From: Shewanella basaltis
GTDB taxonomy: Bacteria; Pseudomonadota; Gammaproteobacteria; Enterobacterales; Shewanellaceae
DNA: 64,000 nt
Assembly (NCBI RefSeq): GCF_023283885.1
Contig: NZ_JAKILA010000010.1
Coordinates: forward strand, 1-64,000
Reading direction: 5' to 3'
Positions 19,029 to 27,418 of this stretch are shown here, in pieces. The notes under the pieces are model-generated. The model was not told the origin of the DNA, searched no databases, and saw nothing but the letters and a program-made list of their open reading frames with translations. The position numbers and the translations under genes were made by a program. How positions within the stretch are numbered: the stretch's first letter is position 1; each line of letters begins with the position of its first letter.

Positions 19029-19214
19029 GATAATAAACGTCTTTCAAGCAGTCCCTTGTCTTGTTAACTGCGTTGAATGCAATTGCAGTAAACTCACTGC
19101 TGGTGCGCTCATTTGCCTTGTGAGTTAAACCAAAGCCATGTTTGAAAGAAGTTAAAGTTAACGTGTTGATTTGTATGATTATCAATACATTCCTTATGCT
19201 GCGCTTAGGTTAAT
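19029..19214. repeat. Diverged copy B of the intergenic repeat
   Basis: This 186-base segment aligns with 18725-18910. Shared blocks include GATAATAAACG, CTTTCAA-CAGTCC, TTGTTAACTG-GTTGAAT and TAACGTGTTGATTT, and both end in AGGTTAAT. The terminal inverted repeat is only partly recognisable on the left. It is in direct orientation to copy A, about 120 bases downstream. Confidence 0.65.
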
Positions 19215-19408
19215 GAAATTACACCGCCAAATATTAACCAGCGCTTACGATAAGTTAGTGACTTTAATGTATTAATAGTGTTAAAACAGTCTTTATATTG
19301 CGAAAAAATGGGCGTGTCAGCAATGCATTGCAGCATGACACAGGCGCTTGCAAGGAATACCAATGAAAACACCCACATTAAATATGCATAAGTGAATAGA
19401 CCTTATTT

Positions 19409-22400
19409 ATGATTAAAGCATTTTTATTTTTCAGTTGTACTTTGCTATTGGCACTGGTGGTATTGCCGGTGAGTAGTGCTGAAATTGTTCAGCGGGTATT
19501 TAACGCTAAAGATGGATTAGCAAATGCAAGGATCCAGGACATTAGTTTTGACCACTACGGGTTTGTGTGGTTAGCGACGCAAGAAGGCTTATACCGAGTC
19601 AGTAACAGTAAAGTAAGACGCATAGACAAGGTTGGCTTTGATTCTGTATTAAATGATGAGCTTATTACGTCGGTGATCAACTCTGGTTCAGACCACTTAC
19701 TTATTGGCACTCAGTCATCACTTTATTTGTACAACATTCTTGATAATCAGTTTCGTTTACTGCTTAATCCAGCAGAAAATGCGGCCTCCAAGACGGATCA
19801 GAGCATTCGCGTCGTTGCCTATCAGCGCCAATTAGATAATCAATTGTTGCTGCTGAGTTATTCTGGCAAGGTTTACTATTACGATGATGCTACACAGTCG
19901 TTAGTATTAGCGACTCAATTTAATTTAGACAATCAATTATCTTGGATAAAGGCTTTGCAGCTGCATGATGGTCAATATGTGTTTGCGACTAAAAGTCACC
20001 TACAAATCCACCTTGCCGATGGCACCTTTTTGGGCGATTTCCCCTGGACAGACAAAAACGGTCTAATCAAAAACATATTTCAAGATAAACAACAACGTGT
20101 TTGGTTACTCACATCAAATGGGTTGCACCAGCTTTTTCCTGACTCTTTAACAATTAAAGCAATCAAAGACATTCCTTATTTTGTTGAACAAATGGCTGAG
20201 GATCTGAATGGCGATTTGTGGATTTCAAGCCGCAGTGGTTTGATTTGGTGGGAACAGCAGAGTAATCAGTTGACGATTTATAAAGATGAATTAAAACAAC
20301 AAGCCAATATTGATTACATTCATGACATTGCGGTAGATACAGACGGCTTATTGTGGGTGGGCGGCTCTGGAGATGGCCTAGCGGTCGTTGCCAGTAAACA
20401 GGCATTTCTTATTGAAAAGTACTCAAGCAAATCACCCTACGAACTTGCCAATGAAATGGTTTGGTCGATTTATACCGAAGGCGACAAAATTTGGTTTGGA
20501 ACTGACGGTCGTTTATCCGTTGTAGAGGGTAAAGGGAGCTCGATAACTGTTATTCCGCCAGGATTAAAAATTAGTGACAGCATATATACGCTGGCCTCCT
20601 TGGATGAAAATCATATTGTATTAGGTACTACAAGTGGCCTGTATGTGGTGAATAAAATAACCAATGCAGGGACTGACTTTGCGAGTTGGAGCGGGGGTAA
20701 AGAGTCGTTAGACGGTAAAGTGATTGTTAAATTGTACCGCGACAAATTAATACCACAACGGTTATGGATTGGTACTAACAAGGGGCTTTATTATTGGCAA
20801 GAAGGCAATAAAGACCTAGTACTCGCCTCGTTATTTGATGCCCAAAAAGAACCTGCTAATACCTGGTACAGTGACTTTTTACGAGATGATCAAGACAGGT
20901 TATGGATCACAGGAGGCAAAAATTTTGGTTATGTCGATGTTAATGGTGCTTATCATTCGCAGTTAGGCATATTCAGTGATTTAGAAAATAAGCCAATGAT
21001 CAATTCTTTGATGCAAGTTGCGCCAGATATTCTTTGGTTAGGGACAACACAACAAGGGATTATTGAACTGAATACCCAAACCAATGCCACTAAATCGCTC
21101 GACCAACAGTGGCAGATTGATTGTAAAGTGGTGTACTTTTTACAACAAACTAGCACGGATTATATTGTAGGGTGTGTTAGTGCATTAATTAAAATAAATA
21201 AAAATACGGGTAAAGTCAGCTCGTTTAGTCATAAAGATGGCTTTATATCTGATGAGTTTAATGAAGCCGCCCAATTTTACGATAACAATATTGGCTTTTT
21301 TATTGGCACACCAGATGGCGCAATGCTAATTGATTTAGATAAGTTGGCATCGAGAACGGCTCACGACAATGTGCTGCTCGAGTCTGTGTCAGTTTACTAT
21401 GACGATAACACCGCGGTGTATTTAATCCCCAGCCAACTTACTCAAGTCGAGCCCGGTGCCAATCTGATTAGCTTTCATATTGCCTTAAACGATTACCTCG
21501 ACGAAAGGCCCATGACCTTGCAATACCGGCTTGTAAAAAGTGGCACAGAGCCAGGTAACTATTTGTTACTCGAAGGACAGTCACAAATTAATATTGCCGG
21601 ATTAGAGGCGGGTAAATACATTTTAGAATTACGCTATAAACGTAATGGTATTTGGTCGAGTACGCCGTTTCAATATTCATTTACGGTAGAACAATTTTGG
21701 TGGAAATCGCAGCAATTTAAAGGAGCATTAACGGCTGTAATATTGCTGATAGGTTTTGTGCTTCTGTTGTATAGACACAGGCAAATTAAGCGGTTTAAAC
21801 AAATCAATAACGACTTACAAGAAAGTGATGACAGGTTGCGTCAAGCACTTAAAGGTAGCGACTCAGATTTATGGGAGTGGCACGCAGACACGCAATTATT
21901 ATTACTCGATAACCGCAGTGGTGTATTAGGCAGCGAAGACACGATTGAGATCAAGCTGAAAGACTTACCGATTCATAAAGGCGATCTTGAACGTGCGCTT
22001 GCCGTTTGGCGTGAGTTTACAAGCGGCATCACCGACATGATTGATATTGAATATCGCTATTTACATCGATTAGATAAGTCTTGGCATTGGTTAAGAGTAA
22101 AAGGACGACCCATTAAGACCGACTCGCAAACTGGCAGAGTGGTTCACGCGGCAGGTATGTTTACTGATATTACACAAAAGCGTGCGCTTGAAAGTGAGGT
22201 GAATTTACTGGCTCAGGCTTTTGAGAATACCTCAGAAGGCATGCTTATTTTAGATATTAATAAGGACATTATTATCAGTAATACCGCCGCCAATCTGATT
22301 TTATCTGCTAATAAACGTGAGCTGATTGGCAAGCCATTTATTACTTTGGTTGAGCACTCTGAAGAGCCTTTTGACATGGAGGAGGTATTTGACCATGACC

Positions 22401-23851
22401 GTTACTGGACGGGCGAATGTGAGTTTACTTGTATTGATGAGTCGAAATGTCCTGTTTGGATGAACGTGTCTACAATGGAAAAGGGCAATGCAGAACCTCT
22501 GCACTATGTCGTGGTGTTTTCAGACATTACCGAACGCAAACACAATGAGTCACATCTCAGGCGATTAGCCAATAACGATATGCTAACGGGATTGGCTAAC
22601 CGCTCAATGTTTTCGCGACGCCTTGGTCAGGTTATCGAGGTTGCAAAACAGCAAAAGGAAACACTCGCGTTATTATTTTTAGATTTAGATAGGTTTAAGC
22701 ATGTTAATGATTCTTATGGGCATAGCATGGGAGATGCGTTACTTGTTGAGGCCGCTAATCGGTTACAGGGTTGCCTGTCTGAAGAACATTTATTGTGCCG
22801 TTTTGGCGGGGATGAATTTGTCATCTTATTGCGTGACGCAAAAGACATTGACACCATTAACCACATTGCCAAGCAGTTAATACAGCAGATTGAAATGCCC
22901 TTTAAACTGTATGGTAGAGAGTTTTTTATTTCGACCAGTATCGGTATTAGTATTTGGTCAGGAGATGATCAAACCCCCGAAACACTCATCAAAAATGCCG
23001 ATTTGGCAATGTATCATGCAAAAGATGAGGGGAGAGGCAATTTTCAATATTACTCAGCTGAGCGAAACGCTGAAGCGCTCTACCATTTACGCCTAGAAGC
23101 GGATTTACACAAGGCCATTGCTGCTAACGAATTTGAGGTCTATTACCAACCACAAGTGGATATGAATAAAGAAAACCTTTTTGGTGTTGAAGCACTCATT
23201 AGGTGGCGTCATCCTGTTGATGGTTTAGTGCGTCCAGATGTGTTTATTGGTATTGCAGAGTCATGTGGTTTGATTGTTGAAATTGACCGCTGGGTACTCA
23301 CTCAAGCTTGTCTTGATGGGGCAAAATGGTGCCAAGAATTGCAGCAAAACCTCCTGGTATCGGTCAACGTGTCTGCCATGCATTTTAGGCAGCCGGATTT
23401 TATTGATTTTCTCACTGCCACACTCCATAGCACAGGAATGCCAGCACAATGTTTGTCAGTTGAAATTACCGAAGGCGTGTTAATGAAAGAGGTTGAGATT
23501 GCCACGCAACATTTATTAGCCCTTAAGCAATTGGGCGTTGATGTTGCGATTGACGATTTTGGCACAGGTTATTCGTCTTTAGCCTATTTACGATCGTTTA
23601 AAGTGAATGCACTTAAAATCGATCGGTCATTTTTGATCCATATTGACCAAAACCAAGCCGATCAGGCCATTGTGAGCAGTATTATTGAGCTGGCAAGAAA
23701 CTTATCTTTAGAAGTCATTGCAGAAGGGGTTGAAACACCTGAGCAACTCTCGCAAGTTGTTGAGCGTGGCTGTCACATTATTCAGGGGTATTATTTTGCA
23801 AAACCCATGCCCAAAGCCGAGCTTGAACTGTATATGAAGCAATACCAGTAA
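19409..23851 (+). CDS. Periplasmic-propeller sensor with PAS-PAS-GGDEF-EAL output (c-di-GMP turnover)
   Basis: A 1480-residue inner-membrane signalling protein. Order: signal peptide (about 1-24); a large periplasmic beta-propeller of two-component-regulator-propeller repeats (WLAT.EGLYR-like units, about 30-660); a Y_Y_Y-like domain; one membrane segment (about 771-790); two PAS domains (about 803-925 and 930-1045); GGDEF with an intact motif at 1133-1137; EAL at about 1261-1263 with DDFGTGYSS retained. The position of the RxxD inhibitory site reads SEEH, so product inhibition of the cyclase is probably absent. Both enzymatic activities are possible; the ligand is unknown. It stands alone between lpdA and a patatin autotransporter. 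Confidence 0.9.
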   Translation: MIKAFLFFSCTLLLALVVLPVSSAEIVQRVFNAKDGLANARIQDISFDHYGFVWLATQEGLYRVSNSKVRRIDKVGFDSVLNDELITSVINSGSDHLLIGTQSSLYLYNILDNQFRLLLNPAENAASKTDQSIRVVAYQRQLDNQLLLLSYSGKVYYYDDATQSLVLATQFNLDNQLSWIKALQLHDGQYVFATKSHLQIHLADGTFLGDFPWTDKNGLIKNIFQDKQQRVWLLTSNGLHQLFPDSLTIKAIKDIPYFVEQMAEDLNGDLWISSRSGLIWWEQQSNQLTIYKDELKQQANIDYIHDIAVDTDGLLWVGGSGDGLAVVASKQAFLIEKYSSKSPYELANEMVWSIYTEGDKIWFGTDGRLSVVEGKGSSITVIPPGLKISDSIYTLASLDENHIVLGTTSGLYVVNKITNAGTDFASWSGGKESLDGKVIVKLYRDKLIPQRLWIGTNKGLYYWQEGNKDLVLASLFDAQKEPANTWYSDFLRDDQDRLWITGGKNFGYVDVNGAYHSQLGIFSDLENKPMINSLMQVAPDILWLGTTQQGIIELNTQTNATKSLDQQWQIDCKVVYFLQQTSTDYIVGCVSALIKINKNTGKVSSFSHKDGFISDEFNEAAQFYDNNIGFFIGTPDGAMLIDLDKLASRTAHDNVLLESVSVYYDDNTAVYLIPSQLTQVEPGANLISFHIALNDYLDERPMTLQYRLVKSGTEPGNYLLLEGQSQINIAGLEAGKYILELRYKRNGIWSSTPFQYSFTVEQFWWKSQQFKGALTAVILLIGFVLLLYRHRQIKRFKQINNDLQESDDRLRQALKGSDSDLWEWHADTQLLLLDNRSGVLGSEDTIEIKLKDLPIHKGDLERALAVWREFTSGITDMIDIEYRYLHRLDKSWHWLRVKGRPIKTDSQTGRVVHAAGMFTDITQKRALESEVNLLAQAFENTSEGMLILDINKDIIISNTAANLILSANKRELIGKPFITLVEHSEEPFDMEEVFDHDRYWTGECEFTCIDESKCPVWMNVSTMEKGNAEPLHYVVVFSDITERKHNESHLRRLANNDMLTGLANRSMFSRRLGQVIEVAKQQKETLALLFLDLDRFKHVNDSYGHSMGDALLVEAANRLQGCLSEEHLLCRFGGDEFVILLRDAKDIDTINHIAKQLIQQIEMPFKLYGREFFISTSIGISIWSGDDQTPETLIKNADLAMYHAKDEGRGNFQYYSAERNAEALYHLRLEADLHKAIAANEFEVYYQPQVDMNKENLFGVEALIRWRHPVDGLVRPDVFIGIAESCGLIVEIDRWVLTQACLDGAKWCQELQQNLLVSVNVSAMHFRQPDFIDFLTATLHSTGMPAQCLSVEITEGVLMKEVEIATQHLLALKQLGVDVAIDDFGTGYSSLAYLRSFKVNALKIDRSFLIHIDQNQADQAIVSSIIELARNLSLEVIAEGVETPEQLSQVVERGCHIIQGYYFAKPMPKAELELYMKQYQ

Positions 23852-23968
23852 TTAAACAGCCTGCCCCAACGGCCAGTGGTTTATTTAAGATAAGCCGGAG
23901 CTTATGAGTGTGTGAATAAGCGATACTTTGCTAGAATAGGGTGTGTTTATTTAATTGCGGGATAATTT

Positions 23969-26233
23969 ATGCAAACCATTTTGCGTCTTAATCAGCTAGG
24001 TTATTTTTTGCTTAGCCTTTTGTGTTTTAGTGTGGTGACTCAACCCGCAATAGCTGCACCTAAAACGACAAAAGAAAGACCTACAATTGGCCTGGTGCTC
24101 AGTGGTGGTGGTGCTAAGGGAACGGCGCATATTGGTGTGCTCAAAGTGCTTGAAAAACACCGTATCCCCGTAGACTATATTGCCGGAACCAGTATTGGTG
24201 CATACGTAGCAGGTATGTATGCATTAGGTTACAGCGCCGATCAAATAGAAACCATCATGCTCAATGGCGAATGGTCTAAAGGTTATTCTGACACCATACC
24301 GCGCGAAAGCTTAAGTTATCGCGACAAGCAACAACGAGATCAGTTTAATATCCCACTCACTGTTGGTTATAACAACAATAGCTTAACTTCACCCAGTGGC
24401 TTATTGCGTGGGCAAAGTATGTCGTTACTCCTTAGGCATTCGACTGATCTGGTTGAGCAGTTTGGAGACTTTGACGATTTAGCGATCCCTTATCGTGCAG
24501 TGGCAACCGATTTGGCAACGAGCGAGGCGGTGGTGTTATCTAGCGGCAGTGTTGTACAAGCAATGCAAGCTTCTGCCACCGTACCTGGTGCACTTCAACC
24601 AGCGATTATTGACGGGCGTTTATTAGTGGATGGCGGTATCGCCAATAACATGCCTGTAGATGTTATCAAAGCCATGGGCGCCGATATTGTGATTGCGGTA
24701 GATATTGGTTCGCCATTAGTTGGTCAGGATAGGTTAGACAGTACAGTGGCAGTGCTTGAACAGCTGTCAACGATATTAACTCAAGCCAGTACCGCCAGGC
24801 AGAAAGCGTTGCTGACAGAGCGAGATATTTTGATCCGTCCCGCCATCGATGTGCTCAGTACCACCGACTTTTCTATTATGCCATTGGCGCTAAAATTGGG
24901 CGTTGACGCCGCTAACATTCAATTAGAGAAACTGAAAAAGCTCGGGATGAGTGAACCCGCCTATTTAGCCTATCAAGAGAACAAAAAGCAGCAAAGCCTA
25001 CGTTGGGTCGATCCGCTTAAAAGGCCAATTTATAAAATAACGTTTAAAAATCAATCTAAAGTGAGTGAAAAACTGCTTAGAGAACGTTTGGGCATAGAAA
25101 AAGGCGACATACTAACCAAAGAAGAACTTGCTGAAGCCATTAATCGGGTCTATGCCTTAAATAAATTTGAGCGTGTTGACGCTGAGTTTAAAGATGTAAA
25201 ACAAGGCCGAGTTATCACCATTACGACTCGTGCAAAATCGTGGGGCCCGAATTATTTTCAAGCTGGGTTTAATTGGGAAGATGACTTTAGTTTAGATTCT
25301 GCCATTACCTTAAGCTTAGCCTATACCATGACAGATTTTACCCAAATGGGAGGCGAGTGGCGTAATGAAGTTGAGCTGGGGTATCGTAAATTAGTGGCGT
25401 CGGAATTTTATCAGCCACTTGACCGTGACCAAACCTTTTACAGTTTAGCGCGTTTACAATATCAGATGCGCAATTGGGATTTGCTTGATCAAGATAGTAG
25501 CTACTTGTTGCTCGAAAATAATGTTGCTCAATTTGAGTTAGGTCTGGGTTACAACTATGACTCCGATGGACTGATAGAACTTGGGTTTGTAGGGGAAAAC
25601 GGCCAAGTTAAAAGCGAGGTCAGTGCACAAAACTCAATCAATTACCATTCTACTGGTGCTTATCTAAAACTGACCTATGACACGTTAAATAGCATTAGTT
25701 TCCCTACTGAAGGAAACCGCTTTACCTTTACCAGCTATCTACGAGATGAATCTTACAGTGGAATGATAAGCGCAGACGATTCTTTTGACGATGATTTAGC
25801 TTGGCAGTTTGAGGCCGATTGGAAAGGGGCTCTTGAGCTAGGTAACCATGCCATTGTGGGGAAAGTTGAGTTAGCAACAACACAAAATGACGGCAACTTT
25901 ACCTTGCATGTTGCAGAACTAGGTGGTTTTTTAAACTTATCAGGCTACCGTAAAGACACATTAGTGGGCGCACATAAAATTTTCAGTGCAGTGATTTACC
26001 AGTATGACTTAGGTCGTGATGTACTGATTACCGATTTACCTTTATATCTAGGTGTTAGCCTTGAAGGCGGTAATGTGTGGTTTGAACGCAGTGAAATGGA
26101 CCTAGACGATTTAATTTACGCCAGCAGTTTGTACCTCGGGACTGACACCGATTGGGGCCCCGCAGCCTTGGGGTTTGGGCTTAGTGACCGCGGCGATAAG
26201 GCATTTTACTTATTTTTAGGTAAGAACTTTTAA
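23969..26233 (+). CDS. Patatin-like phospholipase autotransporter (type Vd, PlpD family)
   Basis: A 754-residue secreted/outer-membrane protein. It has a signal peptide (cleavage near residue 30, AIAA), a patatin lipase domain at about 38-310 with oxyanion loop GGGAKG (46-51), nucleophile S75 in GTSIG and catalytic D221 in DGG, a single POTRA domain at about 345-410, and a BamA/Omp85-like 16-strand barrel ending in aromatic YLFLGKNF. This architecture defines type Vd secretion, where the barrel exports the attached lipase. All catalytic residues are present. It follows the GGDEF-EAL gene on the same strand after 117 bases. Confidence 0.92.
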   Translation: MQTILRLNQLGYFLLSLLCFSVVTQPAIAAPKTTKERPTIGLVLSGGGAKGTAHIGVLKVLEKHRIPVDYIAGTSIGAYVAGMYALGYSADQIETIMLNGEWSKGYSDTIPRESLSYRDKQQRDQFNIPLTVGYNNNSLTSPSGLLRGQSMSLLLRHSTDLVEQFGDFDDLAIPYRAVATDLATSEAVVLSSGSVVQAMQASATVPGALQPAIIDGRLLVDGGIANNMPVDVIKAMGADIVIAVDIGSPLVGQDRLDSTVAVLEQLSTILTQASTARQKALLTERDILIRPAIDVLSTTDFSIMPLALKLGVDAANIQLEKLKKLGMSEPAYLAYQENKKQQSLRWVDPLKRPIYKITFKNQSKVSEKLLRERLGIEKGDILTKEELAEAINRVYALNKFERVDAEFKDVKQGRVITITTRAKSWGPNYFQAGFNWEDDFSLDSAITLSLAYTMTDFTQMGGEWRNEVELGYRKLVASEFYQPLDRDQTFYSLARLQYQMRNWDLLDQDSSYLLLENNVAQFELGLGYNYDSDGLIELGFVGENGQVKSEVSAQNSINYHSTGAYLKLTYDTLNSISFPTEGNRFTFTSYLRDESYSGMISADDSFDDDLAWQFEADWKGALELGNHAIVGKVELATTQNDGNFTLHVAELGGFLNLSGYRKDTLVGAHKIFSAVIYQYDLGRDVLITDLPLYLGVSLEGGNVWFERSEMDLDDLIYASSLYLGTDTDWGPAALGFGLSDRGDKAFYLFLGKNF

Positions 26234-26255
26234 GCAGTTTATCTAAGCTTACAGC

Positions 26256-26335
26256 CAGGACGCTTCGCTGCTCGAGGCTATAAAATCTTAACAGCGAAAC
26301 AGCTCCTAGCAGGACGACGTCAGCCCTAGAAACAA
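26256..26335 (-). repeat. CTAG-family hairpin repeat, copy 3 (after the HAD gene)
   Basis: On the minus strand this reads TTTCTAGGGCTGACGTCGTC, then CTGCTAGGAGCTG and TTTCGCTG, a diverged version of the unit found after ampE and nadC. It lies between two convergent genes and is sense-oriented to the HAD phosphatase, beginning within about 20 bases of its stop. Confidence 0.6.
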
Positions 26336-26349
26336 AGCGCACTATCCGC

Positions 26350-27015
26350 TTAGCGGCCTAGTTCCCCTAGCAGCGCGGGTAATAATCCTGCGTGAGCTAG
26401 CTTATGATGGGCAATCACCCATTTGGCTTGATTAACCGTATGCGGCGCCGGTATTGCCACTGTTTGCATTGTGGCAGCACGGGCAGCAATTAAGCCATTA
26501 AACGAGTCTTCAATTGCAATGCATTGGCTGGGCGCAATACCGAGTGCGCTAGCACAATTTAGATAGACTTCAGGGTGTGGTTTACCAAATGCTAAATTTT
26601 CAGCAGACTCGAGCGCCTCAAAATAATGGCCAATATGAAGTTTGTCGAGTACGGCATGAATGATTTTTGACGACGATGATGTCGCCAAGCCAATTTTAAG
26701 CCCCAGTTGTTTACAGGCTTCTAGCGAGTCAATCACTCCTTTCATTGGCTTGCCATGAGTATTGATTTGAGCAATTACTTCATCGACAATTTTATTGGCG
26801 GTAGCGGTATTATCATAATTTGGCCAAGGAAAGCGCTGATACCAGTAGCTCACAACATGGTCAATACGCAGTCCGGTGGTTTGTTCTACTTCTTCCAAGG
26901 TTAAATTAAGCCCAAAACTATTTAGCACAGTTTGCTCAGCTAACTGCCATGCGGGTTCTGAGTCGATTAAAATTCCATCCATATCAAAAATAACGGCTTT
27001 TATTTGGGTTGACAC
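26350..27015 (-). CDS. HAD-superfamily sugar phosphatase (HxpB/YniC-like)
   Basis: A 221-residue cytosolic hydrolase. Motif I is DMDGILIDSE (D11, D13), motif II TSSS near residue 113, and motifs III/IV include K144 (FGKPHPEVY) and IEDSFNG. The cap domain follows motif I, giving subfamily IA. The closest recognised family is the E. coli YniC/HxpB type that acts on hexose phosphates such as 2-deoxyglucose 6-phosphate; the exact substrate cannot be read from sequence. The start is a GTG at 27015 with AGGAG eight bases upstream. Confidence 0.85.
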   Translation of the reverse strand: MSTQIKAVIFDMDGILIDSEPAWQLAEQTVLNSFGLNLTLEEVEQTTGLRIDHVVSYWYQRFPWPNYDNTATANKIVDEVIAQINTHGKPMKGVIDSLEACKQLGLKIGLATSSSSKIIHAVLDKLHIGHYFEALESAENLAFGKPHPEVYLNCASALGIAPSQCIAIEDSFNGLIAARAATMQTVAIPAPHTVNQAKWVIAHHKLAHAGLLPALLGELGR

Positions 27016-27418
27016 TCTAATGACTCCTGAAACATGTTGGCTATGGCGGCAATTATCACGATGTTGGCTGTTTGGTACAATTAAAATTGATTATTTAAAA
27101 AATAATTCATCATCAAACCTGATATTTTTTTGTGCAGACTTTAATCAGTAGGGGTGGCGTAACCATTTGTATTTAAATATTTTTAAAACCGTTTCAAACT
27201 ATTGTCTAATTTTAATTGATTGACTAAGTCTTTAAATTGGTCAATAGCGTGATAAATCGAGTTGATTTCATGCCTCTAACAGTGTGAGCTGATTCATACT
27301 TTTATAAAGCTGTAGTATACTGAATGTCGGATTTCAAGCCCGAACCTGTGGAATTATCAGCGTAACAACGTGTGCGCTGAGTTTCGCCGTCAGGCGTCAA
27401 ACAAAGAGGAATGTTGCC
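27016..27418. other. Divergent region between the HAD gene and acnB
   Basis: About 400 bases with no gene. It is AT-rich on the left and should hold the promoters of both divergent genes. Only one candidate acnB promoter was found (27293-27321). The acnB leader from there to the GTG is about 90 bases and carries a weak GTGTGCGCTGAG palindrome-like stretch. No riboswitch was recognised. Confidence 0.4.
27293..27321 (+). promoter_or_regulatory. Candidate promoter of acnB
   Basis: TATACT at 27316-27321 is a good -10 box; the -35 position (TTCATA, 27293-27298, 17-base spacer) is weak. It would start transcription about 90 bases before the acnB GTG. Confidence 0.4.

Larger units (their letters stand above)
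18633..19408. other. Non-coding region between lpdA and the GGDEF-EAL gene
   Basis: About 775 bases without a supportable gene. Most of it is taken up by two diverged copies of one repeat (18709-18910 and 19029-19214). A 66-codon frame on the minus strand inside copy B is interrupted by a stop in copy A and is not called. The last 190 bases should hold the promoter of the downstream sensor gene; no clear -35/-10 was chosen. Confidence 0.6.

Noticed and set aside
18985-19185. 66-codon frame on the minus strand inside repeat copy B
   Set aside because: The equivalent frame in copy A is broken by a stop codon, so the repeat is not maintained as coding sequence here.
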